From Neocallimastix lanati (nom. inval.) (lineage: Eukaryota > Neocallimastigomycota > Neocallimastigomycetes > Neocallimastigales > Neocallimastigaceae), in NCBI GenBank assembly GCA_016946835.1, contig JACVTC010000244.1, positions 35,738-99,737 on the forward strand: a stretch of DNA of 64,000 nucleotides, written 5' to 3'. Positions 1-15,100 of this stretch are shown piece after piece. Position 1 is the stretch's first letter, and each line of letters starts with the position of its first letter. Both the position numbers and the translations under genes were made by a program. Below the pieces are notes generated by a model. The model was not told the origin of the DNA, searched no databases, and worked only from the letters and a program-made list of their open reading frames with translations.

Positions 1-1578
1 TCTGATGATTGCTTATGTAATTCAATTTTACATTCACTTAAAGATGATGAATTGTATAACAAAATTAAAACTTTTCTTTCTAGTAATAATAAAGATACTG
101 CTCCTATTAGAAATATTGGTAAATGTGTAATTGATGATGAAGGTTTTCTTCTCTATGATGATTTAATCTATGTTCCGGAAAATATTCGTGCAAGAATTCT
201 AGAAATGCACCATGATTCGGTAACAGCTAGTCACTTTGGTGTAAATAAAACTTCGGATTTAATTTATAGAAATTTTTGGTGGCCAAAGTTACGACATGAT
301 GTTAAGAAATTTATTAAGTCTTGTGAAACTTGTTGTCGTGCTAAAGTTCCAAGGCATAAGCCATATGGTTTATTATCCCCATTATCCACACAAAATAGAG
401 CTTGGGCTGATATTTCAATGGATTTCATTGTTGAATTGCCAAAATCCAAATATATGACTACTATTATGGTGGTTGTTGATCGTTTAACAAAGATGGCTCA
501 TTTTATCCCCCTTCGTTGTCTTACTACTACTTCAATTGTCGCTGATGCTTTTATTAATTCTATTTTTAAATTGCATGGTTTCCCTGATTCCATTATTTCT
601 GATAGAGGTACCCAATTCACCTCTGAATTTTGGAATAGATTATGTGACTTACTTTGTATCAAGCATTCGTTTTCAACTTCAAACCATCCGCATACTGATG
701 GTCAAATAGAGAGAGTGAACGCGATATTGGAACAATATCTTCGTTGTTATATAAATGAACGACAAACAAATTGGGTTGATTTATTACCTTTTGCTGAATT
801 CGCTTATAACAATACTTTACAACAATCAATCAATCAATCCCCATTTTTTGCTAACTATGGATTCAATCCTAGATTTGGTCTAGAAATTCCATCTAATGAA
901 AGACCTCACAGAGCTGATCAAAGAGTTAAAGATATTAATGAAAATATTAAATTTCTGAAAGAAAACTTAGATAAAGCTAAAGAAACTTACAAAAAATATG
1001 CGGATCAAAAAAGATTACCCTCACCTGATTTCCAGGTTGGTAATAAAATTTGGTTACTTAAAGGAAGTACTACTAAAAATGTTAAGAAAAAACTTGCTGA
1101 TCAAATGCTTGGTCCTTTTGAAATTGTTGAGAAAATTAGTTCACTTGCTTATAAACTTAAACTCCCAAGTAATATGCGTTGTCATCCTATTTTTCATGTA
1201 TCATTACTTGAACCTTATCATGAAAATGAATTTGAAAACAGAAATGAAAGAAAAAGGAAGAATATTAATTTGACTACTGATACTTTTGATAAAGTTCCAG
1301 AAAAAATTGTTGATATGAGAAAATATAGAGGAAAGAATCGTTTTCTTGTATCTTGGAAAAGACTTGATTCTGATGAGGATTCTTGGATTGATGAAGATCA
1401 AATTTATGACAAACAATTGATTCAGGAATATTATCGTCGAACCAAAAACAATAGGTCAAACATAGAAGAAGATACTTTGAGTGATAATGAAATCTACGTT
1501 AGACATAGATATCAACCATTTGTAATTGATCTACCAGCAAATGGACTAAATCGTATGTCTCGCAGGAGCTCGACTTAA
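1..1578 (+). CDS. Ty3/gypsy chromovirus pol, C-terminal part (integrase plus chromodomain), 5' partial
   Basis: The frame is already open at base 1, so the gene runs in from the left and only the end of Pol is here. It opens in the spacer before integrase. The zinc-binding HHCC region lies at about 205-345, with HHDS, HFG and CETCC. The catalytic core follows: D in SMDF near 420, D in SDRGTQF near 600, E in GQIERVN near 710, giving a complete D,D,E triad. A chromodomain-like segment with FLVSWKR and DSWIDE sits at 1300-1410. It ends in an extra tail of about 50 residues at a TAA next to the polypurine tract. Integrase inserts the element cDNA; the chromodomain is known to steer chromoviruses to chromatin. 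No stop or frameshift is visible in this part. It resembles the 48188-52369 element in family but is clearly a different lineage. Confidence 0.93.
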   Translation, partial: SDDCLCNSILHSLKDDELYNKIKTFLSSNNKDTAPIRNIGKCVIDDEGFLLYDDLIYVPENIRARILEMHHDSVTASHFGVNKTSDLIYRNFWWPKLRHDVKKFIKSCETCCRAKVPRHKPYGLLSPLSTQNRAWADISMDFIVELPKSKYMTTIMVVVDRLTKMAHFIPLRCLTTTSIVADAFINSIFKLHGFPDSIISDRGTQFTSEFWNRLCDLLCIKHSFSTSNHPHTDGQIERVNAILEQYLRCYINERQTNWVDLLPFAEFAYNNTLQQSINQSPFFANYGFNPRFGLEIPSNERPHRADQRVKDINENIKFLKENLDKAKETYKKYADQKRLPSPDFQVGNKIWLLKGSTTKNVKKKLADQMLGPFEIVEKISSLAYKLKLPSNMRCHPIFHVSLLEPYHENEFENRNERKRKNINLTTDTFDKVPEKIVDMRKYRGKNRFLVSWKRLDSDEDSWIDEDQIYDKQLIQEYYRRTKNNRSNIEEDTLSDNEIYVRHRYQPFVIDLPANGLNRMSRRSST

Positions 1579-1588
1579 AGGGCGAGAT
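1579..1588 (+). promoter_or_regulatory. polypurine tract of the left Ty3/gypsy element
   Basis: A purine-rich AGGGCGAGAT lies between the pol stop and the first TG of the 3' LTR. This is the expected place for the primer of plus-strand DNA synthesis. Confidence 0.5.
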
Positions 1589-2204
1589 TGTAAAGATTTA
1601 ATAAATCTTTAATACATTAAATAGCTTAATTTTTCGTACAATTAATTTATTTAATGTATATGAATTATTTTTTAATATAAAATATATTGAAATAAAATTT
1701 ATTAATTATTTTTTAAATTGAAAATATTTGTTAATTAGTTTAGTTAACTTAGTTTAGTTTTAAATAGTTAAATATTAATTTAAGAATAATCTTAAATAGT
1801 TAATATTTATAAAAATAATTTTTCAATATTAAATATATAATTAAAATTATTATAAGTATTAAAATAATAAATAAAATAAAGAGTTTAAAAAATTAAATTT
1901 AGTTTTAGTAAATTAATAAATAATAAAAATTATTAATTAAAAAATCTTTTGTTTATAAATAAATAGTTTTATATATATTATTAAATAACATCATATATTA
2001 ATAATGTAATAAGAAAAAATATAAATACATGTAATTTTTCTCAATTAAATCGACGTATTAGTTATTAACTATTTTACAGTTAATAACATAAAAGAAATTT
2101 ATAATTAATAAAAAGAATTTAATAATAAACGAATTTACTTATTTGTTTAAATTGTAAAGTGTTTTTTATTGTTATAATCTGTTTTAATTGACGGATTCAT
2201 TACA
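1589..2204 (+). repeat. 3' LTR of the left Ty3/gypsy element
   Basis: It begins TGTAAAG directly after the purine tract and can be closed at CATTACA, giving terminal TGTAA/TTACA inverted ends and a length of 616 bp, similar to the 617 bp LTR of the other gypsy element here. The 5' LTR is outside the window, so the right border is inferred from the inverted ends only. Confidence 0.55.
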
Positions 2205-3095
2205 GCTGGAGAAGATGAATATATTAAACAAATAATAAACAAAACAAAATTAAAAAATTTAAAATATCTAAATGCGTTATTTTTTTTATTAATTATTTTT
2301 TCATTAATTTATTAATATTTTCTATCCTAGAAAATAACCAAATAGAAGACCTACGTCTAATAATTACAGGAAGGGTGTTTATTATTAGGATTATTTACAT
2401 ATAAAATTATATATAAGAATATAATAAAAAATATTAATATAATAAATAGTATCAACTATATATATTTAATTATAATATAATAGAAGTAATTATTAACTAT
2501 TTCATTATAATATATAGAAGAATTATACATATTTAATATAAACTTTAAGATAAGTAAGAATATTTAAGTTTTATATATAATAAGAGGTCTATTATATTAT
2601 ATATTATAAAAAAATTAATTATTTTTTTTAATATTATAATTAATAATATATATGTGAATATTAATATGTAAATAAAAAATTATTTCAATAATTATAATTG
2701 ACAAGATATAAATTTAATATTTAATAATTATTATTAGATATATGAATATGTTGCTACACATATTTGTTTTATATCGATACTTATTTAATACTATAAGATT
2801 AATCATACACTTATTTTCCTTGTTACAATTATTATTAATCGTTATTTTTAATTAAATAAAAATATTATTAAATTTATAAAAAATATCTTTAAGATAGTTT
2901 ACCAAGAAAATAAATTAAATAAAAATAAAACACAATTTTAATGTTTAATAATTTCAATATTATTATTTATTCTTATAAATTTTATAATTATTATTATTTA
3001 TAATTTTTTTATTCTAAATTTTGAAAAAATATAATTAATTTATAAAAATTATATATTTTATAATCTATAATAAATATAATAAACAATTACCATCA

Positions 3096-3134
<39 letters not shown>

Positions 3135-5245
3135 TTTTATTAAGAACAGGATTATATTAATTAAAATTAATTTTTGGTAATAGTTCTTTTATTTAATGAA
3201 AAATTTTTCATAATTCTGTGAATAAATAATAAATACATCTATCTAATTAATGTAATATTTTTTATAGATATAATTTCTTATAATTTACACATCACTAATG
3301 AAAGATCATTAGGAACGGAAAAATTATTTTAATCATTGAAAAATATACAAATATAGTTCATTTATGTCAAAACTCATTTGAATAATTATTTATAAAATTT
3401 AAATAATAATAAAAAAAGATACTTCCTTTTCTTGATAAAACTTTATTATTTAAACAAGAAATTATTCAATTAAATAAACTCTATAATTATGGTATTAACT
3501 ATAACATTAAATAAATAAATATATATATAATATTTTATATATTTAATTATACAATTATCTAAAAAAAATAACATGATACATAAAAGTAATAAATGATAAA
3601 AAACTTGTTTAAACTATTTATTTTTAAAAAAATTAATATCATTTAAACTATTGTAAACTATTTACTATTAAAAAAATTAATATCATTTAAACTATTGTAA
3701 CAATTGAATTTTTTAGTATTCAAATTTTCTTTTATGTAAATTTATTAATATATATAAATTTTAATTAAAATAATCTATAAAATTACATTTTAATTAGATT
3801 ATTTTCATTCTAATTCATAGAATTAGCTATTTTATTTTAATTATTTTTTTTAAATAATAATTTTTTATTTATTTAATTATTATTTTTTATTTTTATTTGT
3901 ATGCATTGAATAAAATTTATTTAATTATAAGCTGTTAAAAATTTATTCATAATATATATTTTAAACAAAAAATATATATATATTTCAAATATTTAAATTT
4001 ATATATATATATTTTTATTTTTAATTTTATATAATATTATATTACTATTATTAATTACCATTATTAATTATTATCATTAATTATTATTATTGTTATTATC
4101 ATTTGTTAATTTTTATGATTATTATATTTTTTATTATTATTAAAAGTGTTTGGATTAAATTGTTTTAGAAATCTATTATAAATTAAACAAAATTAATTAT
4201 ATTACATTTCTAAAATATTTGTAAATATAATTTATTTAAAAATAAATAACATATCTGTAATTAAATTAGAATTAGAGTAAATTTTGAAATCCCATAAAAA
4301 TTTATAAATATTTACATATATATTTTTCATCAAATATTATTATATACAATAGTAAAATAATTGCCAATTTTTTTTATTTAAATTAAATATTAATACAATA
4401 AGAAAATAATTTATACCTATATAATTAAATTATTTATTATATATATAATTTTTATAAAACTATTAATAATAAATGTTAATTTATAATTTATTTTTTATGT
4501 TTTTTTGTACTACTCAAAACCAAAATAAAATTTATATATTTAAAAAAAAAATTTCTATAACTTTTAAATTCTTTAGGAAATATTTCTAGAATATACAAAA
4601 GAATAACTGATTTAATAGTGATTATTAATAAATTATTAATTATTATTAATGAAGAATTCATTGATTAATAATTTTATAAAAATACTAAATATATTAAATG
4701 GAAAATAAAATAAAATAAAAAAATAAAAATAAATAAAAATAAAAATAAATAAAAATAAAAATAAAATAAAAATAAAAAAAAAAAATTTTTTTTTTAAAAA
4801 AAATTATATCAAAACAAAACAAACAGACATATAAATAAATAAATAAATAAATAAATAATAAATAAATAAATGAATAAATGAATAAATAAAAATTAGATTT
4901 ATAACTTTAAAAATTCTATTATAATATCAAAAATTTTATATTTTTTTTATATAAAAAGTTAAATATTTATTAAAAAGATTGATATTTATTACTTTTAAAA
5001 TTTGAAAAAATATTTTTCTTTTAAATATTTAATTTATTATTAAAAATTTCTTTTTATGTTATATTTTGTTTTGTTATATATATATTTATATTTTTATTTT
5101 CGATATATTAAATTTTTGTAAATTATATGTTCATTAATATTTTTTTACATTTAAATTTTAAATAAAATTTTATTTTTATTTTTAATAAAATAAAAACATT
5201 ATATATAAATTATAGATTAACTAATTTATCATAAATTTTAAAATA
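2205..5245. other. AT-rich intergenic spacer, no gene seen
   Basis: About 3 kb of nearly pure A/T with stops in all frames. It holds a run of 32 T at 3101-3132, a two-copy 44 bp tandem repeat at 3611-3698, AAATA/AAAT simple repeats at about 4710-4880, and the presumed promoter of the dynein gene at the right end. No tRNA-like or coding signal was recognised. Confidence 0.7.
3611..3698. repeat. two-copy 44 bp direct repeat
   Basis: Two adjacent copies of a 44 bp unit containing AATTAATATCATTTAAAC, differing at only a few positions. A small local tandem duplication. Confidence 0.75.
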
Positions 5246-6048
5246 ATGAATTCTGAAAATGAATTATATAATGATTCATTGATTGAGGAGTCATCGCTTT
5301 CGGAAGATGAATTAGATGATGATATATTAACGTTAGATCCATTATATAGGGAAGTTAATAAAAGTTTTGATACTGTAAAGGTAATAACATAAAAATTTAA
5401 AATACAAAATAAAAATATGAATAGAAAACTTATATAAATAATTATTTTATTATAATATAAAGAGAAGTGTGAATTATAGAAATGTACTATATCAAGTAGA
5501 TAGTATTCCAGGTATTAATATTTAGTAAATAATAATATAAATAAATATACTAATTTAGATAATAACAATATTATTATTGGAATTAATAACTGTTTAATTA
5601 AAGAAAAGAAGAAAGATAAAATATTAGATAAAGAAAATTCCGAGGAACAGGTATATATATAGAATATATATTACATATATAATTAATATAATATTTAGGA
5701 AAATTTAAATTAATTATATTGTGTATTACTACATATAAATCAAAAAATAAATGATTAAAAATACTTAATATCATAATAATAGGTTAAAGAGGTTTATGAT
5801 CACTCTCAGTATCCACCATTATTAAAATATTTTTCAAGAACGAAAGCAGCTCCTTTTAAAGAAGATCAATATCAGAGATCTACATCTGATTCTATTGCTA
5901 ATAATTATAGCCCGACGGCTGCTAATTTAGATATTAAACATTTATTACCCATGAATGATGTTATAAGAGGAAATGTTAAGAAAAAAAAATTAAACCATAA
6001 TAATGAGTAAAATTTTAATATATTGAAATATAATATACATATATATAT

Positions 6049-6111
<63 letters not shown>

Positions 6112-6133
6112 GTACAATTAATATAATTAATTA

Positions 6134-6168
<35 letters not shown>

Positions 6169-9100
6169 ATTAGTAAAATTAATAATAATAATAATTAATA
6201 TAAATATTAAAAAGGAAAATAAATGAATCTGAAATTAAAATAATTAATAGTGAAACTAAATTGAACGAGAGTAGACCATTAACACCATTAACGAGAATGA
6301 ATATAACACAACCACTATCGTTGTTACCCGAACCACTTTCTAAACCACCATCACCTCCTATTCTTGATCCATATGATCTTCCATCAGTAAATATGCAAAA
6401 GTTATTGACATCGGAAAATAGATATATGTACTATATTAGTGAAGGAATAGATGAAAAAGAAATATATCCACTTCAAGAATCAACTATTGAAAATATAACA
6501 AAATTAGTACCTGAAAATTATCTTAAACGCTCAAATCTTCAAAATAAAAAAACAGAAACGATAGAAGAAATAAATGAATATTATAATTCAGCAATAAAAA
6601 AAGCTATTCTTAATTATATATTATTAGATAATAATGAAAAAGAAAGATTAAATATAAAAAAGACACCAAAAGTTTTTACTCCAAGAATATCCAGAGCACC
6701 GGTACCATGGCATGATAAATTAATTGAAATAAAAAATAAAATTAATGAAAATTTATTTGTAACAAATCCAATTATGCTTGAAGTTGCAAAAATATTTGAA
6801 AGCTTTCAAAATTGTAAAATCGTAGATATGTCTGTTTTTAATATGTCAAATTTGCCAGTAACCATTGAAGATTTCCAATCTATTTTAAAAACCCAATGTG
6901 CATCATTTAGGAATAAACTTTTAAATGAGTAAATTTTAAATATTCAAAATTTAGTTTATTATTAAAAAAATCTTAATGATTTTTTTTTAAAATTATCTTT
7001 GTTTTTTTATAATTATTTTTTTTTATTATTCATAAAATTTATTAATTAATAGGTGGATACCTACTGTTGCTAATAAATTTTATGAATCAAAGGATACATG
7101 GTATTCTATCGTAACATCATGCCCAGATCCAGAAGTTGGTTTCAAAAGATTAGATTCATTTTTTAAATCAGTATCAACATTAATGGGAAATCAGTTATGG
7201 AAAATAGCAGAAGCTTCAATAACAGAATATGAGAATTTCTTTTCTCAATTTGCTAATGCTCAATCAGATACATCATTATTTTCAATTAAACTAAGTATCG
7301 TTGATACTCAAATTAGATTTGATCCACCTTTTCTAGAAGTTGAATCAACAATTATTAATATTTTAGAAGAAATAGTTAAAACTGTAAGGGGTATACCAAG
7401 AATTGAAAGAAAATTATTCACTTCATTAAGTAGTTTACCTCTTAATTTATTTTCAATAAGTATGAATGATGATAGAATTAATGGTGGAAAGTATTTAAGA
7501 AAAATTATAGCAAAAAATACAGTTTTTCCTCAAAAGCATTTAATGTCATATGATAAATATAAACCATTAATTACAAATAGAGCAGATAAAAAAATTGATG
7601 AATTTTTAAAGAATAAACATTCACTTGAAGATTTTGAAGATGTTAGTATTAATTAATAATATAAAAATACATTATAAAATTTAATTTTTTGTTTTTCAAA
7701 TTAATGCTTTATTTATATACATTAAATAATAAATAATAAATATATTTTATTAATAATTTATATAGGAAATTAATAAACTATTAGATATTGTATCAAAGAT
7801 TAATAATAGTTCATCTATTGTTAGATTTAGTATGATTTATTTGAATTGCGAAAATTTAAAGAGTAAATTAATTGATAAATCTAAAGCATTAATTCAAAAA
7901 TTGGTTTTTCAAATAAATAAATTAAATACAAAAACTTGTCAAAGGTAATATTACTAAAAAAAGATGAAATTCATATAATTGTAATAAAAAATGAAAATAT
8001 TTAAATTAAAATTTTAAATTATGTATATACATATTAGTATTTGTGAAAGATATGAAAAAATATCTGCTAAAGCAATGAAGTTACCAAATGATACTGAAGA
8101 AATTGTTGAATCAATAAAATATGTTGAAAATGCAAAGACAGTTGATGTTGTTGAATTGAAAGAAGAAATAAATAATAGTGTAAAAACATTATTCTTTTTA
8201 TTGAAATATTCATTTTTAACAGAAGAAGAAATAAAATTGAATGGTATAACATTTACATGGCCTCAAAGAATTATGCCAATATTTGAATTAAGTAAAAAGA
8301 GAACAAATCAAAAGAAAATAAAAGCACAGGAAGATTTAAAATTAAAAATTACTCAAACTACAGAGGAATTGGATACTATATTTGAACAAATAGCCAAATT
8401 CCAGGATTTTGGTATTATGGCTGAAATTAATGAATATTTAAAGCAAATAAAAGAAATAGAAGAAAGATTAGAAAAAATACATGAAACTATTTTACGTATT
8501 AACTTTGAAGAAGAATTATTTGAATTTGTGAGGTCTCCATTTAAGAAATATCAACAGATATTAGATAGAATTGATCCATATAAAAAATTATGGGAAACAG
8601 CTTATGAATTTCAAACAAAATATAGTACTTGGATGAATGGAAAATTTATTGATTTAAATGCTGAAGATGTTGAAAATGATGTGTTAACTATGTATAAAGC
8701 AATGATGAGATTGATAAAAGTATTTGATAATCTTGCCGTTCCAAGAAAAGTAGCCGAGAATATTAGAAATAAATTAGAAAAATTTAAGGTTCATTTACCT
8801 TTATTAAATGCATTTAGAAACCCAGGTATGAAAAAGAGACATTGGGATCAAATTAGAGAAATTGTTGGATTTAATGTTGAACCCGATGAAAATATAACAT
8901 TTACAAATATTATAGAACTTAATTTAAGCCAGTATCAGGGAAAATTTGATTTAATTAGCGAAGCTGCATCTAAGGAAGCTTCATTACAAAAGGCATTAGT
9001 TAAAATGAAGGAAGAATGGGTTGATTTGGAATTTACTTTAATTGATTATAAGGAAACTGGAACAAAGATTTTATCTGCTCTAGATGATGTACAGACTATT

Positions 9101-12100
9101 TTGGATGACCAAATTGTTAAAATTCAAACTATTCATGGATCACCATTTGTTAAACCAATTGAAGATGAAGTTATTGATTGGGAAACAAAGGTTCAAACTA
9201 TTCAAAATGTAATTGATGAATGGCTTCAAGTTCAAGCTACATGGCTTTACTTAGAACCTATTTTTACTTCAGAAGATATTATGGCACAAATGCCAATTGA
9301 AGGAAAAAAATTTAAGGCTGTTGATAAGACATGGAGAGATACAATGACAAAAACAAATGAAAATAAAAAAATTATAGTTGTTGCAACAAAGGTTGAATTA
9401 TTAAACACTTTAAAGGAATGTAATGAAACATTAGAAAATATTCAAAAAGGTTTGAATGATTATTTAGAAAGAAAAAGATTGCTTTTCCCAAGATTCTTCT
9501 TCTTATCAAATGATGAATTATTAGAAATTCTTGGTGAAACAAAGGATCCATTAAGAGTTCAGCCACATTTAAAAAAATGCTTTGAAGGTATAGCAAGCTT
9601 AAAATTTCAAGATAATACAAAAATTGTTGCAATGTGTAGTAGTGAAAATGAAAGAGTTCGTTTAAAAGAAGTAATTGAGCCTGCTTTAGCAAGGGGTGCT
9701 GTTGAAAAATGGCTTCTTCAAGTAGAAAAAGTAATGCAAGCTAGTGTTCATGAACAAATTCAAAAATCAATTAAATCATATGAAGAAATACCTCGTGAAA
9801 AATGGGTCTTAGAATGGCCAGGTCAAGTAGTTTTATGTGTAAGTCAGATTTACTGGACAAGAGAAATTACAGAAACAATTATGCAAAAAGAAACAAATGG
9901 CTTAGAACATTATAGAGATAAATGTACTAAACAATTAGAAACTATTGTTGAACTTGTTAGGGGTGAATTACCATTAATGGCAAGAATTACACTATCAGCT
10001 TTAGTAGTTATTGATGTACATGCTAGAGATGTTGTTTCTGAATTGATTAAAGCAAAAGTGAGTTCAGTAGATGATTTTGAATGGCTTAGTCAATTACGTT
10101 ATTATTGGGAACAAGAAGAAGTATTAGTAAGAATGATTAATGCAACATTAAATTATGGTTATGAATATTTAGGAAATAGTCCAAGATTGGTTATTACTCC
10201 TTTAACTGATAGATGTTATCGTACTTTAATTGGTGCATTAGATTTAAATTTAGGTGGGGCTCCTGAAGGTCCTGCTGGTACAGGTAAAACTGAAACAACA
10301 AAAGATCTTGCAAAGGCTATTGCAAAGCAATGTGTTGTATTTAACTGTTCGGATGGTCTTGATTATATTGCAATGGGTAAATTCTTTAAAGGATTAGCAT
10401 CTTCTGGTGCATGGGCATGTTTTGATGAATTTAATCGTATTGATCTTGAAGTATTATCTGTTGTTGCACAACAAATTTTAACAATACAACGTGCTATTGG
10501 TATGAATTTGGAACAATTTGTTTTTGAAGGAACAACAATTTCTTTAAATAAGTCTTGTTCTGTATTTATTACAATGAATCCAGGTTATGCAGGCCGTAGT
10601 GAATTACCAGATAATCTTAAAGCATTATTCAGACCTGTAGCGATGATGGTACCAAATTATGCTTTAATTGCTGAAATTTCATTATACTCCTTTGGATTTG
10701 TTGAGGCTAGAACTTTAGCGAAAAAAATTGTTACCACATATCGTTTATGTTCTGAACAATTATCATCCCAGGATCATTATGATTATGGTATGCGTGCTGT
10801 AAAATCTGTTTTAACTGCTGCAGGTAATTTAAAATTAAAGTATCCAAGAGAAAATGAACATGTCATTATGCTTAGATCAATTAATGATATTAATAAACCA
10901 AAATTTATTAGTCAAGATATTCCTCTTTTTGAATCAATTACAACGGATCTATTCCCAGGAATAGAATTACCAGATCCTGATTATAAGAATATAACAGATG
11001 CTATTAAAAGTGTTATGAAAGATTTTAATTTGCAACCAGTACCAAAACATATTGAAAAAGTAATTCAAATTTATGAAATGATGCGTATTAGACATGGTTA
11101 TATGATTGTTGGAGAACCATGGTCTGGTAAAACAATGGCATATAGAGTGTTAGCAGAAGCATTAAATAAAATGGCCGAAGCTAAGTTAAATGAAGAGCGA
11201 GTTCAATTCACTGTGATTAATCCAAAATCTATTACTATGGGTCAATTATATGGTCAATTTGATATTGTTACTCATGAATGGACTGATGGTGTTATTGCAC
11301 ATGCTTTTCATAAATACACTGCGTCAACATCGCCAGATAGAAAATGGATCATATTTGATGGGCCCGTTGATGCTATTTGGATTGAAAATATGAATACTGT
11401 ACTGGATGATAATAAGAAACTTTGTTTAACTAGTGGTGAAATTATGAAAATGTCACCAACCATGAGTATTATGTTTGAAGTTAAAGATCTTGCTGTTGCG
11501 TCTCCTGCTACTGTAAGTCGTTGTGGTATGATTTACATGGAGGAAGAATTAATCGGCTGGAGACCAATATTTATATCTTGGCTAAATACAATTCCAAACT
11601 TAAGTGAAGAAAATAATAAATTGATTACTACATTATTTGATTGGGTGGTTCCTCCTTGTTTACAATTTGTTACTGAAAATTGTAGAGAAATAGTAGATAT
11701 TCCAAAATATAATAAAATAAATAGTTTAATTAATATATATGATTCTCATCTTGACTTCTTAAAGGATGAAAATTCAAAAATAGCACCAAATATTGTTGAA
11801 ATTTGGATTATATCATACTTTTTATTTTCATGTATATGGTCATTTGGTGGATCAATTAATGAAGAAGGAAGAGAGGAATATGATAAATTCTTTAGAGATG
11901 TTATTGAAGGAAATTTAAAAGAATATCCAATTCCTGATGATCTAAAAATTAATAAAATGATTCCAAGAAATGGATCTATTTATGAATATATGTTTGAACC
12001 AGAAGTAAGTTAATTAATATTATTTTATAATATATTATAAGTAAAAAAAATTAAATTAAATTATAAATTAATTTTGTTAATAATTATTAATAAAGAAACA

Positions 12101-15100
12101 AGTTTCTGGTGGAATGTGGAAATTATGGAGCGATTGCTTAGAAAGTTTTGAAATACAACCTAATACCAAATTTAATGATATTATTGTTCCAACTATTGAT
12201 ACACAAAGATATACATATTTATTAGATACTTTAATTTTACATGGAAAACAAATTTTGTTTGTTGGACAAACAGGTACTGGTAAAACATCATACATTAATA
12301 GAAAGTTATTACATGGTTTACCAGAAAATTATCAACCAGTAATGATTAATTTCTCTTCACAGACAACTCCAAATCAAACACAAATGATCATTTTAGGAAA
12401 ATTAGATAGAAGAAAGAGAGGCATTTATGGTCCTCCAGTAGGTCAAAAATCTGTTATATTTATTGATGATCTTAATATGCCTGCAAGAGATAGATACGGT
12501 GCACAAGGTCCTATTGAATTATTAAGAATGTGGAATGATCATAAATATTGGTATGATTTAAAGGATATGTCTGTTATGAATATTGTTGATGTTCAATTTA
12601 TTTCTGCTATGGGTCCTACTGGTGGTGGTCGTAATCCAATTACTCCAAGATATCTTCGTCACTTTAATGTTATTGGAATATCAACCTTTGAAGAAAAAAC
12701 CTTAAAAACAATTTTCCAAACTATTGTAGATTGGCATTTTACATCAAATAATTTTAAAACTGGTGTTCTTGCAATTAAAAATAATATTGTAAATGCGACA
12801 TTAGAAATTTATCAGAAAGCAATTGAAAATTTGTTGCCAACACCAACAAAATCACATTACACTTTCAATCTTCGTGATTTTTCAAGAGTTATTCAAGGCA
12901 TTTTACTTTCAAATTCAGATAGGTATCAAGAACCAGAAAAAATTATTAGATTATGGACTCATGAAGCATATAGAGTATTTTATGATAGATTAATTGATGA
13001 TGAAGGAAGAGATTGGTTCCATGGAGTAATAAGAGATTTAGTTTCGAGATGTTTTGGTCAAAAATTTGATAATGTTTTTGGTCATTTAACTGGTAAAAAT
13101 AATAGAGCAGTGGAAAATGATGATATGAGAAGTTTAATGTTTGGTGATTATGTAATTAAAAATTCAACAGAAAAAATTTACGATGAAGTTACAAATATTG
13201 AAGATGTTACTGAAATTTTGAAAGAAAAATTAGATGAATATAATTCATTCAGTAATGCTCCTATGAATTTAGTATTATTCAGATTTGCAATAGAACATAT
13301 TTCAAGAATTGCACGTATTCTGTTACAGCCTTCAGGACATGCATTATTAGTTGGTTTAGGCGGTGATGGTAGACAAAGTTTATCAAAATTAGCTGCTTTT
13401 ATGGCTGATTATTTCTTATTCCAAGCTATGATTACAAAAACGTATGGACATGATGAATGGAGGGAAGATTTGAAAAAATTATTAATTAAAGCTGGAGGTG
13501 AAGGTAAAAAGTGTTTATTTTTGTTCAGTGATTCTCAAGTTAAGGAGGAATCATTTTTAGAAGATATTAATAATTTATTAAATACTAGTGAAGTTCCTAA
13601 TATTTTCCCAGCTGATGAAAAGGCTGCGGTATGTGAGCAAGTTAGAAATGAAATGACAAAAATTAATCCTAAATTTAGTGCAAATCAAAATACATTATAT
13701 AACATTTTTATAAGTAGATGTAAAGAAAACCTTCATATTAATTTATGTATGAGTCCTATTGGTGATGCTTTTCGTAATAGACTTAGAATGTTCCCTTCTC
13801 TCGTTAATTGTTGTACTATTGATTGGTTCCAAACTTGGCCTGAAGATGCATTAGATATGGTTGCAAACAAATTTTTAGAGGATATTGATTTTGGTAATGA
13901 TAGAGAAAGTATTGTACATTTATGCAAAGAAATTCATATAGGCTCACAAGAGTTATCTACAAAGTTATTCAATATATTAAGAAGACATACATATGTTACA
14001 CCAACTTCATATTTAGAATTAATTAAAACATATAAACGACTTTTAACAATGAAAAGAACAGAAATATCTAATATTAAAAATAGATACGATGTTGGTTTAG
14101 GACAATTAGCACAAGCTGCCGAACAAATTAGCATTATGCAAACTAATCTTAATGATCTGAAACCTCAATTAATTAAAACATCCAAAGAAACTGATGAGAT
14201 GTTAGTTGTTGTTCAAAGAGAATCAGCTGAAGTAGAAAAAAAGAAATCTGTAGTCCAAAAAGATGAAGAAATTGCTAATAAAAAAGCATCTGAAGCTAAA
14301 GCAATCAAGGATGAATGTGAAGGTGAGTTAGCTGTTGCATTACCAGCTCTTGAGGCTGCTTTAGAAGCACTTGATACATTGAAACCTGCTGATATTACTT
14401 TAGTAAAATCTATGAAAAATCCTCCAAGTGCAGTTAAATTAGTTATGGAAGCTATTTGTATCATGAAGGATATAAAACCTGCTAGAATTAAGGATCCAAC
14501 TGGTAGTGGTAAAATGATTGAAGATTATTGGGGACCTGCATTAAAGATGCTTGGTGATCCTCACTTCCTTTCTTCACTTAAATCATATGATAAAGATAAT
14601 ATTCCTCCAAGAATTATTCAAAAAATTAGAACAACACATATACCAAATCCTGATTTTGATCCTAATGTTGTAAAGAATTCCTCATCAGCCGCAGAAGGTT
14701 TATGTAAGTGGGTTATTGCTATTGAAAAATATGAAACTGTAAGAAAAGTTGTTGCACCAAAGCAAGAAGCATTGGCTAAAGCAGAAGCGGAATTAGCTAT
14801 TGAAATGGAAAAACTTAATTCTAAGAGAGCAGAATTAAAAGAAGTTGAAGACAAAATGGCATTATTACAAAGTCAATATGATGAAAATATACAAAAAAAG
14901 ACAGATTTACAAAATTTAATTGAAAAGAATACAAATATGCTTATTCGTGCTGAGAAACTTATTGGTGGTTTAGGTGGTGAAACTACAAGATGGACAGAAG
15001 CTTCAGAAAAGTATGGTATATTATATGGTACAATTACAGGAGATGCATTATTAGCATCTGCTATGGTATCTTATTTAGGTGCATTTACATCTGCTTTTAG

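Noticed and set aside
1204..1459. Minus-strand frames opposite the chromodomain
   Set aside because: Shadows of the well-supported integrase frame, with no family resemblance.
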